Notes: generated from the letters alone by a model not told the origin. A DNA stretch of 64,000 bases from Ruminococcus_C callidus (GCF_049562855.1 NZ_CP186925.1:2790001-2854000); one strand, 5' to 3'; shown: positions 8,112 to 17,138, numbered from the stretch's first letter. Numbers and translations: made by a program.

Positions 8112-10760
8112 TTAGTCTGCATACGGCAGCTGCTTTACCAGAGATACCAGGAACTTCAGCAAAGCGACTGCATCGTTGGAAGCGATTTCGCCATCGCCGT
8201 CACAGTCTGCATTTGCCTTCTGCTGACGGGTGCCCAGTGTTACAACACCGGCAATTGCCTTGTTCAGCATAACTGCATCGGTAATGTCTACACGGCTGTC
8301 GCAGTTCACATCGCCATACAGCGGAATGATCACTTCTTCTGTCGTAGTGGTGGTTTCTGTAGAACCAACGGTAGTAGTTATTTTTTCTGTTGTAGTAGTC
8401 GTTGCACTGGTTGTAGTAGTAGTGGTTGTTTCAGTTGTTGTAACAGTAGTCTGCTGCGGCAGCACGTTTACAGTAACTTCCTTCGTCTGACCGCCCGGTG
8501 TGGTAACTGTCAGCGTGCTAGAGCCAACATTCTTACCAGTGATAACCAGCTTCAGAGCGTCGTCCTTGTCTGCTGCTACACCTGCAACGGTTCTGTCTGC
8601 CATGGTGCCGGTGCAGTTCGGAATGTTTACTGTCAGAGTTTCGCTTTCGCCGATCACAACATCGATAGAATCCTGTACTTCGAGAGTATCCTCGAACATA
8701 TCCAGCTTCTTCTCGTTGTTCTTGTCGTCTGCTGCATAGAAAACGGTTACGTTGTTAATGGTGTACTTGCTGGATTCCTTGCTGCCCAGACCTGCATACC
8801 AGACACCGAAGCTCAGATGTGCATCTTCCGATTCGGTATCCACTGAATTCAGTGCATTCAGCAGGTTGCCGGTTTCTTCCTGACGGATTCCCTCAGCAAC
8901 AGACGGCGGCATGATCCACATATAAGTATAAGTCTTTGTGCCAGAAGCGTCTTTGTACGCCTCATCTGCCAATGTGTCATCGTTAGAGTCCGGACGATTG
9001 CCTGCGGTGCTCTTTTCCCAATACAGCATTGCCGGAGTTGTGCTGTTCAGACCTTCATTCTTAAACAGGTCATCAGACTGGAACCAGTTGTCAGGAAATC
9101 CAGCCTTTTCCAGCATCGTGGTACCTGCACCAACCAGAACCTGATTTGCTTCCTGATCGGTAGTTACATCGAACTGTACTGCATATACGTCAGCAGTCTT
9201 TTCATACTTCATGCCGAAATCTGCATACGGGATCTCCGCAGCTGTACCGGTCATTTCAGTACCTGCGTTCTTCACAGAAGCAGAACCGCTGTACGGGAAT
9301 GTAATGCTTTCTTCATAAGTCAGGGCTGCGGAAACAATGCTGCAGTCCACAAACTTGCCGCCCTTCAGAGCTGCATACCACAGCTGGAAGGAAATCTGGC
9401 TCTTTTCTGCCAGTGTTTCGCAGTCAACGACCTGTTCCGGAACGTCCCACGTAACTGTGAAGTAGCTGCCCATCTCCTGTTTTGCCAGATCAGTGCCGCC
9501 GCCAACTTTGAAGTCGCCTTCGCCGTTGCCCCACTTTACGCCGGCTTCGGTGCATTCTGCCAGTGTTTCTGCACCAACATCATTGTACCAATAACCTACC
9601 GTCTTGGCTACGCCGCCTTCGCCGGAACCGCCCTTCAGACCAGCCTGCTCCTTCGCATACTCTGTATCTGCAAGGCTCTTATACTTCACGTTCAGACCGC
9701 CGCCATACATAAAGCGGTTTACATTTGCACTTTCATCGTCCAGCTTGATGGTAACGCTCAGGGACTTTACCTTTGCATTGCTGGCAACGGTTGCACCCGG
9801 AATGAAATTGAATTCACCATAAGTAAACTTGTGGCTGTTCAGCGGCAGACCAGCTTCACGAATCTGCGATTCAGATTCATAAGCCACACCGTTGTTCTTT
9901 TCTTTGAATGCATCAGAAGCATAATATTCTTCGCTGCAGTTGTCACCCGGTGTCAGCTTGATGTCCAGATTATCCAGCTTCAGGGAGTGCAGCGACTTAA
10001 CAGTCATAGTGTCACCGTTCTGCTCTACGGAACTGATCTCACCGTTGCCGTTTGCACTGGAGTAGTACAGACCGCCGGTGTTTTCCTCGCCCTTCGGCAG
10101 AGTCGGGTCAACGACCTTGATCCACCACGGCTTTTCACCGTTGCTGGTATCTTCCGTACCGTTTACCGTAATGGAAACCAATTCAATGCTGGCATCCTGT
10201 GTACGGGTGGACTGGTCTTCTTCGTCAATCAGTCCGGTATAGCAGTTCTGGAACTGGAACTTTGCATTCTTATTGCTAGTCAGCTCCTTGGCTACACTGG
10301 ACGGCAGTTCTACAACTACAGAAAATTCCTTGGCATACGGTGTGCACTTGATAGCACCCTTGGAATCCGTTTTCTCAAAGCCCCACCAGTAGCCGTTTGC
10401 CTTGGTGTCCGATGCACCAAAGTAGTAGGAGAAATCTGTGACCATCTGATCAGACTTCAGATTAAACTGCAAGGTGGTGATGCTGTCGCCGCAAATATCC
10501 GCTGGCGACTTGCCCTTGGTATCTGTAAACGAAGTATACGCATCAGTTGCAGCCTTGCACATATATGTGCACTTGTCTGCGTTCAGCGGATTGTCCTTGT
10601 CCTCCGGATTCGGAACGGAGGTTTCCAGTGTCTTTCCGATCGTTACAGTACTTCCTGCTGCTTCAACAAAAAAGCTGCCGGAAGTAACTGTAACAGAACT
10701 TGCCACCATAAGTGCACTGACAAGCAGTGCACTGACTCTTTTGCGAATGATCTTGCTCAT
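8112..10760 (-). CDS. Secreted dockerin protein of unknown function
   Basis: The 882-residue precursor starts at MSKIIRKR, which has AAGGAG upstream; an upstream in-frame ATG at 10820 lacks a ribosome site. A signal peptide covers about residues 1-35. Next come roughly three beta-rich modules with related features (aromatic YWW or YWYND patches, 'FxxWYAGL' and 'FQLWYAAL' strands, each ending in a 'VTVxYxxD'-type strand). A small BIG2-like domain follows (VVIGESETLTVNIP ... GSSTLTVTTPGG), then a Thr-rich linker and a C-terminal type I dockerin (GDVNCDSRVDITDAVMLNK and DCDGDGEIASNDAVALLKF). The dockerin means it docks to a cellulosome scaffoldin. No catalytic signature is recognised; the modules may be carbohydrate-binding. 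Confidence 0.85.
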   Translation of the reverse strand: MSKIIRKRVSALLVSALMVASSVTVTSGSFFVEAAGSTVTIGKTLETSVPNPEDKDNPLNADKCTYMCKAATDAYTSFTDTKGKSPADICGDSITTLQFNLKSDQMVTDFSYYFGASDTKANGYWWGFEKTDSKGAIKCTPYAKEFSVVVELPSSVAKELTSNKNAKFQFQNCYTGLIDEEDQSTRTQDASIELVSITVNGTEDTSNGEKPWWIKVVDPTLPKGEENTGGLYYSSANGNGEISSVEQNGDTMTVKSLHSLKLDNLDIKLTPGDNCSEEYYASDAFKEKNNGVAYESESQIREAGLPLNSHKFTYGEFNFIPGATVASNAKVKSLSVTIKLDDESANVNRFMYGGGLNVKYKSLADTEYAKEQAGLKGGSGEGGVAKTVGYWYNDVGAETLAECTEAGVKWGNGEGDFKVGGGTDLAKQEMGSYFTVTWDVPEQVVDCETLAEKSQISFQLWYAALKGGKFVDCSIVSAALTYEESITFPYSGSASVKNAGTEMTGTAAEIPYADFGMKYEKTADVYAVQFDVTTDQEANQVLVGAGTTMLEKAGFPDNWFQSDDLFKNEGLNSTTPAMLYWEKSTAGNRPDSNDDTLADEAYKDASGTKTYTYMWIMPPSVAEGIRQEETGNLLNALNSVDTESEDAHLSFGVWYAGLGSKESSKYTINNVTVFYAADDKNNEKKLDMFEDTLEVQDSIDVVIGESETLTVNIPNCTGTMADRTVAGVAADKDDALKLVITGKNVGSSTLTVTTPGGQTKEVTVNVLPQQTTVTTTETTTTTTTSATTTTTEKITTTVGSTETTTTTEEVIIPLYGDVNCDSRVDITDAVMLNKAIAGVVTLGTRQQKANADCDGDGEIASNDAVALLKFLVSLVKQLPYAD

Positions 10761-10928
10761 ATATATCGCTCCTTTTTCTTTTAATTGGTTTTCATCAGTC
10801 CCAATTTCTTTTGTATGCACGAATGTCAGCTGATATGCAATCAGCTGTCTTATTGTCCGCCGTGGACGGCAGACTGTCCGCGGCGTTTACGCTTCAAAAA
10901 TGACACATTCATTTTTTAGCTATACACT

Positions 10929-10957
10929 ATTATAACAACTTTCCCCTCGAATGTAAA
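10929..10957 (-). promoter_or_regulatory. Promoter and inverted repeat of the dockerin gene
   Basis: TTTACA (10952-10957) and TATAAT (10929-10934) are 17 bases apart on the minus strand. An imperfect inverted repeat CGAATGTAAAT/ATTAACATTCG (10949-10978) overlaps the -35 and could be an operator. The leader is about 165 nt and includes a GC-rich stem near 10855-10885. Confidence 0.65.
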
Positions 10958-11063
10958 TGTATAAACTATTAACATTCGAACTTGGCAGGAGAATTTATGT
11001 GTTTTGTTTTGTGCATGTTGCATAAAAGTATTTCACATAGAAACAAAAATACGACTTTAAATA

Positions 11064-11102
11064 AAAAAAGAAAAGGCAGCTCTTTGAAACGCCGCCTTTT
11101 CA
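11064..11102 (-). terminator. Terminator of cdaA-cdaR
   Basis: Stem GAAAAGGC/GCCTTTTC followed on the minus strand by TTTTTTT, about 28 bases after the cdaR stop. Confidence 0.75.
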
Positions 11103-11129
11103 TTTATACTTTATCCAATCTTTCCCTTG

Positions 11130-12542
11130 TTAATGATTGCTATTTTCCGACAGATCTGACTGCGTTTGTTCGGAATTCACAGTCGGATTGCCCGATGTCC
11201 GCACGCCCTGCACTGCAACACGATAATCACCAGTTGCCCATACGGTATTGTACTTGCTGCAAGTGATCGTAGGCGTATAATTAAAGGTCACCGTGTCACC
11301 GTCTACGGCTCCCGCCTGCGTGGAGTAACTCAGCAGATCCACGTTGGCGGTGAGGTCGCTGGCATCCAGCGTTTCCATCACATCAGCCGGACCGATAATG
11401 CTGACTTTCAGCTGCTGGGTCAACACATTGAAATTATACGTTGCCGGTGCGTTGACTACGCCAATATCCGAGATGACAAAATCCTTTTTCACCAGATCTG
11501 TGGAATCCAGTGCCAGTGTCACGGTAGAGAATCCGGACTGGTTCACATAGTCGTCCGGCACATTGACTACGAAGTCATTGGAGTAGTTCAGATCAATATC
11601 CCGCAGAGCCACTGAACCAATATTGAACTCGCTCATTTCCTCCATAGAAGTATTGGGTGCTGCGAGGGTGATCTGCTGTTCTGACAGGTTCAGCCGCTTT
11701 TTCAGAGCTTCCAGATCGAAGTTTGCCGGTGCATTGGTGATCTGATAGGTGATGTCCATGGTTTTCTGATACAGTACCGGCACTTCCAGCGAGAACGCCG
11801 CCACATCATAGGTAAAATCTGTGGAGTCTACCTGTGTGCCTGCTTCATTATAGAAGAGCAGCGTATCTGTGGTCAGAATTTTGGAGGCACTCAGCTGCTC
11901 CTTTTGCTGAGTTTCTGCCACGCAGTATGCCACTTGATTCAGCTGCTGCTGGGGACCGGTGACATCAATGGTAGACGGTGTGCAGGCGAAGTTCTCCTCG
12001 TCCAGCACACAGCCGTCTGCAAATGTCAGATTCGGAGCAGAAGCCTTGATCTCAAAGGTATAGGTTTCGATTTTATCAAAGGTCACATTCACTGTAGCTG
12101 GCGAAATGGACTTGACATTGAACTGTTCGTTTTCATTGCCGCTGACCGTAATGGAAAGCTTTTTCGTGCCGGCAGAGGTGACATTTTCCACCACAGCCGT
12201 TGCCGTCAGATTGTTCGCATCGATGTTGCCCACCTTGGAGCGGTTGCCCTCGATCTGGACCGTCACGTCCTGTACGTCATAGTCGATGACGCTGAGTCCG
12301 TTTTCCTCGGCAGAAGTGCCGGCAATTTCCACTTTCAGCGGCACATGGTGCAGGGTACGGGGTGTGGTCGGATAAATGGCAATGGAGATCACAAACCAGA
12401 GAACAATGGCAATCGCCACCGAAGTTGCCATCATTGCCGGACGGCTCTCGTACAGCCGCTGGAACAATGTCCCATTAGTGCCGCTGCTCTGATTCTTCTG
12501 TGATGTCTTTTTCTGTCGGTTCTTCCAGAGATTTTTGGGCAT
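11130..12542 (-). CDS. cdaR: YbbR-domain protein CdaR, regulator of CdaA
   Basis: This 470-residue protein has one N-terminal membrane segment (MATSVAIAIVLWFVISIAIY, about residues 37-56) and several extracytoplasmic YbbR repeats of about 80 residues. CdaR binds and modulates the membrane diadenylate cyclase CdaA. Its start overlaps the 3' end of cdaA by 68 bases and has GGAAAGGAG, so the genes are translationally coupled. The usual third gene glmM does not follow; a terminator comes next. The C-terminal tail (last ~40 residues) is polar and low-complexity. Confidence 0.88.
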   Translation of the reverse strand: MPKNLWKNRQKKTSQKNQSSGTNGTLFQRLYESRPAMMATSVAIAIVLWFVISIAIYPTTPRTLHHVPLKVEIAGTSAEENGLSVIDYDVQDVTVQIEGNRSKVGNIDANNLTATAVVENVTSAGTKKLSITVSGNENEQFNVKSISPATVNVTFDKIETYTFEIKASAPNLTFADGCVLDEENFACTPSTIDVTGPQQQLNQVAYCVAETQQKEQLSASKILTTDTLLFYNEAGTQVDSTDFTYDVAAFSLEVPVLYQKTMDITYQITNAPANFDLEALKKRLNLSEQQITLAAPNTSMEEMSEFNIGSVALRDIDLNYSNDFVVNVPDDYVNQSGFSTVTLALDSTDLVKKDFVISDIGVVNAPATYNFNVLTQQLKVSIIGPADVMETLDASDLTANVDLLSYSTQAGAVDGDTVTFNYTPTITCSKYNTVWATGDYRVAVQGVRTSGNPTVNSEQTQSDLSENSNH

Positions 12543-13434
12543 TGTCCTTCTCCTTTCCGTCGTCCTTGTGGTGCCGTTTGAGGAACGGGATCTTCCGTGC
12601 CACCTTTCCGATCGTGGTTTCCTCGCTGGCGGTAATCAGCCGCTTGGTCAGAAGCTGGTGGAGGGATTCCCGCGTAAAGCCGCTTTTCAGCACGCCGTTT
12701 TCCGCCACGGAAATGGCACCGGTTTCCTCTGAAACCACGATCACAATGGCATCAGAGTTTTCGCTCATGCCGATCGCCGCACGATGGCGGGAACCCAGCC
12801 GCTTATTGATAAGTTCCTCTTTCTGAGGCTTGGGGAGAAAGCATGCTGCCGCCAGAATCTTGCCGTCCCGAATAATCACTGCACCGTCATGCAGCGGCGT
12901 TTTGTTGAAAAAGATATTCCCGAATAATTCCTTGCTGGGAATCGCATCGAGTATCGTGCCGTTGTCGATCTGTTCTCCCAGACGTGTCTGCCGTTCAATG
13001 ACGATCAGTGCTCCGGTCGAGGTCGCCGAGAGTTCTACACAGGCATCGCAAATCACATCAATGGTGCGGCTCCACACACCGCTGTCCACGTTGGAGCTGC
13101 CGCTGAACCGCAGTCCCAGTTTGGTATACCCTGCCTTTTCCAGCGTTCGCCGCAGCTCCGGCTGGAACAAAATGATCAGAGCGATCAAGCCAATATTCAG
13201 CGTTTCGGAAAGAAGATAGGAAATGGCTTTCATGTTGATCCATGAAGCGATAATGTACACGAGAAGCAACAGAAAAATACCCTTGATCAGCTGACCGGCA
13301 CGTGTTTCCCGTATCAGTTTCATACCGAGATATACCACATAGGAGAGTACCAGTATGTCTAGTATATCCACCGGCTGTGCTGTTTTGATGACGCTGAAAA
13401 TCATATCCAGTATATCCCGTAAAGCCATGTGCAT
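12475..13434 (-). CDS. cdaA: Membrane diadenylate cyclase CdaA
   Basis: CdaA makes cyclic di-AMP from two ATP, a signal that controls potassium and osmolyte transport and cell-wall homeostasis. The N-terminal ~90 residues form three membrane helices. The DAC domain follows with both catalytic motifs, DGAVIIRDG and GSRHRAAIG. The C-terminal ~50 residues are highly charged. Three close in-frame ATGs exist (13437, 13434, 13428). The second has the best spacing from GGAAAGG, but the third is possible. cdaR is immediately downstream and overlapping. Confidence 0.93.
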   Translation of the reverse strand: MHMALRDILDMIFSVIKTAQPVDILDILVLSYVVYLGMKLIRETRAGQLIKGIFLLLLVYIIASWINMKAISYLLSETLNIGLIALIILFQPELRRTLEKAGYTKLGLRFSGSSNVDSGVWSRTIDVICDACVELSATSTGALIVIERQTRLGEQIDNGTILDAIPSKELFGNIFFNKTPLHDGAVIIRDGKILAAACFLPKPQKEELINKRLGSRHRAAIGMSENSDAIVIVVSEETGAISVAENGVLKSGFTRESLHQLLTKRLITASEETTIGKVARKIPFLKRHHKDDGKEKDNAQKSLEEPTEKDITEESEQRH

Positions 13435-13437
13435 CAT

Positions 13438-13598
13438 CTTCCTTTCCGACTTCTGTGGAAACAGGGAACAGAGCCAACAGGCGTGCTCTGTTTCCTGCTT
13501 TCCTGTATTTTGTCATTGGCAATTCGTCTATGTAGCAGACAAAAGGCATGCTGTGCCTCCTGTCTGCCGATTTTCTGTTCAAAACATATCCCATATAC
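13438..13598 (-). promoter_or_regulatory. Structured leader upstream of cdaA
   Basis: Two stems can form in the cdaA transcript: GCAGACA/TGTCTGC (13535-13541 with 13561-13567) and GGAACAGAGC/GCTCTGTTTCC (about 13465-13495). A weak promoter (TTGAAA, TACAAT, 16 apart) lies at about 13604-13631. No known riboswitch class was recognised. Confidence 0.35.
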
Positions 13599-14777
13599 CT
13601 ATTGTAACATATCACCGGAATTTTTCAATAGGTTTTCGGGACTTTTCAGAATATTGACATAATTTTTCAGGTTTGCCGCCAGCCGCAGCGTATCTGATGC
13701 CCTGCTGAACACCGACGGAGCGAACCGAACTGTTCCGTCCTTGGTGCCCAGCTTTTCGTGAGCCAGCGGTGCACAGTGCAGTCCGGCACGCAGACAGAAC
13801 CCCTGCCGGTTCAGGTAGTCTGCGGTTTCTTCCGGCGAAGCCCCTGCCACCGTAAAGGAAACAATGGGCACATATGCCACGTCCGGCTGCCGGTAGACCG
13901 TGATCTCCGGTATCTCCGCCAGTGCATCGCAGAGCAGCTGGCAGAGGTGGCTCTCGTGACGGTACAAGCCTGCCACCGTCTGCCGCCGCACAAAGTCGAT
14001 GCCGGCACAGAGGGACGCAGCTCCGATCACGTTCAGCGTGCCGCATTCCAGACGATCCGGCAAAAAGTCCGGCTGCTCCGGACTGCGGGAAGCACTGCCT
14101 GTGCCGCCCTGCATCAGCGGCTGTATGGGAAATGTGCAGTCTGTCATGAGGATTCCCGTGCCGGTGCTGCCGTACAGCCCCTTGTGACCGGCGGTACACA
14201 GGATATGCATGCCGTCCCGTTCCAATGACAGGGGCAGGATCCCGCATGCCTGTGCCCCGTCTGCGATCATGCAGATGTTCCGGCTGCGGCAGAACTGGGC
14301 GATTTCCCGATAGGGCAGGATCTGCCCCGTCACGTTGCTGGCAATGGTGCAGACCACCGCCTTGGTATTTGGTCGAACCAATCCCGCCAGCCGCCGCAGC
14401 GTTTCGCTGTTGTCGGCAGAAACCTCCAGCATGCTGTAGGTGACCTTTCCTGCCCGTGCCAGTGCCATAATGGGACGGTAGACCGAGTTGTGTTCCAAGT
14501 CGCTGAAGATCACATGGTCGCCGGATTTGAGAATGCCCTGAATTGCCACGTTCAGAGCGTGGGTGCAATTCAGGGTAAAAATCGTATTCTCTACCTTGGC
14601 ATCAAAAAATTCCGCCACGGTTTCTCTGGCGTGATAGACCAGTTCCGACGTGCGTTCCGCGATCACATGCCCGCCGCGTCCGGCGTTTCCATAGCGTACC
14701 ACTGCATCTGCCACCGCACGGCGAACCTCCGGCGGCTTGGGATACGTGGTCGCTGCATTATCAAAATTGACTGTCAC
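13599..14777 (-). CDS. Cysteine desulfurase-family aminotransferase (class V)
   Basis: This PLP enzyme of 392 residues resembles SufS/NifS-type desulfurases. It has FDNAATTYPKP at the N-terminus, the PLP-binding region IADGAQACG, the Schiff-base lysine in TAGHKGLYG and an Arg/Cys segment RAGLHCAPLAH near the C-terminus. It would remove sulfur (or selenium) from cysteine (or selenocysteine). It starts with GTG inside the stop of the DUF3343 gene (GTGA overlap), a pairing typical of a desulfurase/carrier couple in Firmicutes. No SufB, SufC, IscU or selD is adjacent, so an Fe-S role is not supported by context. Confidence 0.88.
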   Translation of the reverse strand: MTVNFDNAATTYPKPPEVRRAVADAVVRYGNAGRGGHVIAERTSELVYHARETVAEFFDAKVENTIFTLNCTHALNVAIQGILKSGDHVIFSDLEHNSVYRPIMALARAGKVTYSMLEVSADNSETLRRLAGLVRPNTKAVVCTIASNVTGQILPYREIAQFCRSRNICMIADGAQACGILPLSLERDGMHILCTAGHKGLYGSTGTGILMTDCTFPIQPLMQGGTGSASRSPEQPDFLPDRLECGTLNVIGAASLCAGIDFVRRQTVAGLYRHESHLCQLLCDALAEIPEITVYRQPDVAYVPIVSFTVAGASPEETADYLNRQGFCLRAGLHCAPLAHEKLGTKDGTVRFAPSVFSRASDTLRLAANLKNYVNILKSPENLLKNSGDMLQ

Positions 14778-15001
14778 CGGACATCACGCCCCTCTTGAGG
14801 ACTCCGGAACGGGATCCCCTCTCTGGACAGAAGTGCGGATACACGGCCGCAGTCTGCATTCGCGTTCAGGACAAAGCCGCAGCCCTCTGGCCCCAGATGC
14901 TCCAGCCGGTAGATCGCACTGGAGATGCCATGCTGCTGCAACACCCGTTTTGCCCGATTTGCCTGCGTATACGAAACCATTGCCGCCTTACATTCCAACA
15001 T
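14774..15001 (-). CDS. DUF3343 small carrier-like protein
   Basis: A 75-residue protein starting at MLECKAAMVSYTQANR, with AGGGGTGAG just upstream. It matches the DUF3343 family, small proteins with an alpha/beta fold linked to sulfur or selenium transfer. Two conserved features are visible: an early 'A..S...A.RA...L' helix and a Cys in GPEGCGFVL. Four-base overlap with the desulfurase gene downstream indicates joint translation. A sulfur or selenium shuttle role is inferred from the pairing. Confidence 0.75.
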   Translation of the reverse strand: MLECKAAMVSYTQANRAKRVLQQHGISSAIYRLEHLGPEGCGFVLNANADCGRVSALLSREGIPFRSPQEGRDVR

Positions 15002-15023
15002 CTTCTCACCCCTTTGCAATAAA

Positions 15024-15045
15024 ATCGGGGAAACACTTCCCCGTT
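15024..15045 (-). terminator. Terminator after ispD-ispF
   Basis: Stem CGGGGAA/TTCCCCG followed on the minus strand by TTTTATT. It separates ispF from the DUF3343 gene. Confidence 0.6.
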
Positions 15046-15087
15046 TCAGTATATGCAAAGGGACAGCAATGGGGTGACAGGAGTTAT

Positions 15088-15205
15088 GGCAATACCGCAC
15101 AAAGATTGTGCGACAGATGCGTCGTCAAATTTTTCGTCAGATGAAACAAAAAGCGGAGTGGATACTTGATGTATTCACGAGCATTTTTGTGAAATACAAG
15201 AGTCT
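15088..15205. mobile_element. Family 1 element, truncated left half
   Basis: The sequence begins with the family 1 end GGCAATACCGCACAAAGATTGTGCG and the first hairpin module of the 336-bp form. It stops abruptly next to the ispF stop codon, and the right end is missing. Confidence 0.75.
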
Positions 15206-15206
15206 G

Positions 15207-15695
15207 TTATGCCTTTACCAGCAGGCACACACAGTGAGCAGAAATGCCCAGTCCTTCGCCGGTAAAGCCCAGCTTTTCTTCCGTGGTTGCTTTTACACTG
15301 ACCTGCTCTGCGGATACGCCGCATGCTGCTGCGATCTTTTCCCGCATGGAGTCGATATAAGGGGCAAGCTTCGGCTTCTGGCACAGCACCGTTGCGTCCA
15401 GATTGCCTACTGCATAGCCTTGTTCCCGCACTTTTTCCACCACCAGTTCCAGCAGCTTCAGGCTGTCAGCACCGGCATAGGCAGGATCTGTATCGGGGAA
15501 ATGCTTGCCGATGTCCCCCAGTGCCAACGCCCCCAGCAGAGCATCGGAAACCGCATGGAGCAGCACGTCTGCATCAGAGTGCCCCAGCAGTCCCTTTTCA
15601 TAGGGAATCTCTACGCCGCCCAGAATCAGCTTTCTGTTTTCCACAAGGCGGTGCACGTCATAGCCGTGCCCGATCCGAAACGGTAATCTCTCCAT
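15207..15695 (-). CDS. ispF: 2-C-methyl-D-erythritol 2,4-cyclodiphosphate synthase
   Basis: IspF cyclises CDP-methylerythritol 2-phosphate in the non-mevalonate isoprenoid pathway. The 162 residues match the family. Zinc ligands are in GHGYDVHR, the conserved GHSDADVLLHA follows, and the CDP-binding C-terminal segment KATTEEKLGFTGEGLG is intact. It begins one base after the ispD stop, so the two pathway genes are co-transcribed. A truncated family 1 element abuts its stop codon. Confidence 0.96.
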   Translation of the reverse strand: MERLPFRIGHGYDVHRLVENRKLILGGVEIPYEKGLLGHSDADVLLHAVSDALLGALALGDIGKHFPDTDPAYAGADSLKLLELVVEKVREQGYAVGNLDATVLCQKPKLAPYIDSMREKIAAACGVSAEQVSVKATTEEKLGFTGEGLGISAHCVCLLVKA

Positions 15696-16397
15696 TTATG
15701 CTTCCTCCTTCTGCCGTGCCAGCAGAATCTCTGCAATGGCGATGTCCTCCGGCGTGGTGATCTTGATGTTGATATAGTCCCCCTCGGTCATGTAGACCTT
15801 GCAGTTGATTGCCTCGATCAGCTGGCAGTCATCGGTGAAATCCAGTGCATGCTCCTCGGCAAACGTCACTGCTTCAAAGTACAGCTGCCGCTTGAACACC
15901 TGCGGTGTCTGGGTGATGTACAGGTGGGGACGGTACGGGGTGTCCACGATCAGCCGGTCGTTGACAACTTTAATGGTATCTTTCACCGGCACGCCCAGTG
16001 TTGCCCCGCCGAATACAGATGCGTCCTGAATCACCTGTGCGATCTGCTCCGTTTTGACCAGCGGTCTTGCACCGTCGTGTACGGCGATCATTGTCGTGCC
16101 CTTGGACAGTGCCCGCAGTCCGCACATAACGCTTTCCTGTCGGGTCGAACCGCCGGCAACAATGGCGTGAAACTTGGTGATGCCGCACTGCTCTGCGGTT
16201 TCCCGAATGGCATCATGGTCGGCAGGGCGTGCCACTACAATGATCTCTGCCACTCTGGGGCAGGCTTCGAATGCACGCATGCTCATACCGATGACGTTAG
16301 TATCTCCCAGCGGGAGAAGAATCTTATTTTTTCCCTGCATTCTGGTGGCGTTTCCGGCACACACCAGAATGACAGAGGTATCTTGTGTCTGTGACAT
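15696..16397 (-). CDS. ispD: 2-C-methyl-D-erythritol 4-phosphate cytidylyltransferase
   Basis: IspD joins MEP to CTP, the third step of the MEP pathway. The 233-residue chain has the central VHDGARPL motif and the C-terminal region expected of IspD. The N-terminal nucleotide loop reads VCAGNATRMQGKNK, where the family usually has AAGxGxRM....KQ, so Gly positions and the Lys-Gln pair are altered. The start at 16397 has GGAAAGG 10 bases upstream; 16403 (4 bases) is the alternative. ispF follows directly. The adjacent ispF supports the assignment despite the loop. Confidence 0.9.
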   Translation of the reverse strand: MSQTQDTSVILVCAGNATRMQGKNKILLPLGDTNVIGMSMRAFEACPRVAEIIVVARPADHDAIRETAEQCGITKFHAIVAGGSTRQESVMCGLRALSKGTTMIAVHDGARPLVKTEQIAQVIQDASVFGGATLGVPVKDTIKVVNDRLIVDTPYRPHLYITQTPQVFKRQLYFEAVTFAEEHALDFTDDCQLIEAINCKVYMTEGDYINIKITTPEDIAIAEILLARQKEEA

Positions 16398-16422
16398 GGT
16401 CATCTTTCCTTTCCATCTTTCC

Positions 16423-16462
16423 AAAAAAGGGCACAGGTTCCTATTGAAACCGGTACCCTTTT
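16423..16462 (-). terminator. Terminator after rex
   Basis: Stem AAAAGGGTAC.GGTT/GAACC.GTGCCCTTTT followed by TT on the minus strand. It lies 4 bases after the rex stop and overlaps the leader of ispD. Confidence 0.7.
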
Positions 16463-16465
16463 GGC

Positions 16466-17092
16466 TTATAGATTATGCAGCTTATAAGAAAGCGTCATCA
16501 GGCTGTCGTCCAGATGCATGGTCACAACCTGTGCCTGCTCCACGGCGAGGTCACAGTGACTGAAATTCCACAGTCCCCGTACTCCCAGCGAAACCAGCCG
16601 TTCCGCCACTGCCTGTGCCGATTCTTTCGGCAGACACAGCACCGCAGCTGCCGGCTGATTGGCAGCACAAAAATCATCCAATTCGTCCATGGACTGGATC
16701 GGCAGTCCGGCAAGCTGTCTGCCGATGAGTTCCGGCTTGATGTCGAAAATCCCCACCAGCCGGAAGCCACGCTGTTCAAAGCGGACGTTTTCCGAAACCA
16801 CTTTTCCCAGACTGCCTGCACCGACCACGATCGCCGGAAGCTGTTCCGTCAGACCCATGATCTTCTGTAAATTTTCCCGCAGTTCCGCCACGGAATAGCC
16901 GCTGCCCTGCTGTCCGAAACAGCCGAAACAGCAGAGATCCTGCCGAATCTGCGATGCCGTCATACCCAGCCGCCTGCCCAGTTCCCGCGAGGAAGTGCGG
17001 ACCTGTCCATTTCGTTCCAGTTCGCCCAGAAGCCGATAATAACGGGGCAGCCGCCGCACGACAGACGACGATGCATCATATTTTTGTGTCAA
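16466..17092 (-). CDS. rex: Redox-sensing transcriptional repressor Rex
   Basis: Rex represses fermentation and respiration genes and leaves DNA when NADH is high. The 208-residue protein has an N-terminal winged helix (RLPRYYRLL ... ELGRRLGMTASQIRQDL) and a Rossmann domain with VVGAGSLGKVV. The usual GxGxLG loop is present. A Cys cluster (CCFGCFG) follows the helix-turn-helix. The likely targets in this window include adhE, whose promoter has a palindromic operator. icd lies 47 bases upstream. Confidence 0.93.
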   Translation of the reverse strand: MTQKYDASSSVVRRLPRYYRLLGELERNGQVRTSSRELGRRLGMTASQIRQDLCCFGCFGQQGSGYSVAELRENLQKIMGLTEQLPAIVVGAGSLGKVVSENVRFEQRGFRLVGIFDIKPELIGRQLAGLPIQSMDELDDFCAANQPAAAVLCLPKESAQAVAERLVSLGVRGLWNFSHCDLAVEQAQVVTMHLDDSLMTLSYKLHNL

Positions 17093-17138
17093 ACGAATCG
17101 CTCTCCTATAAACCGATTTCCATTCTGTAAGCCGGTTC

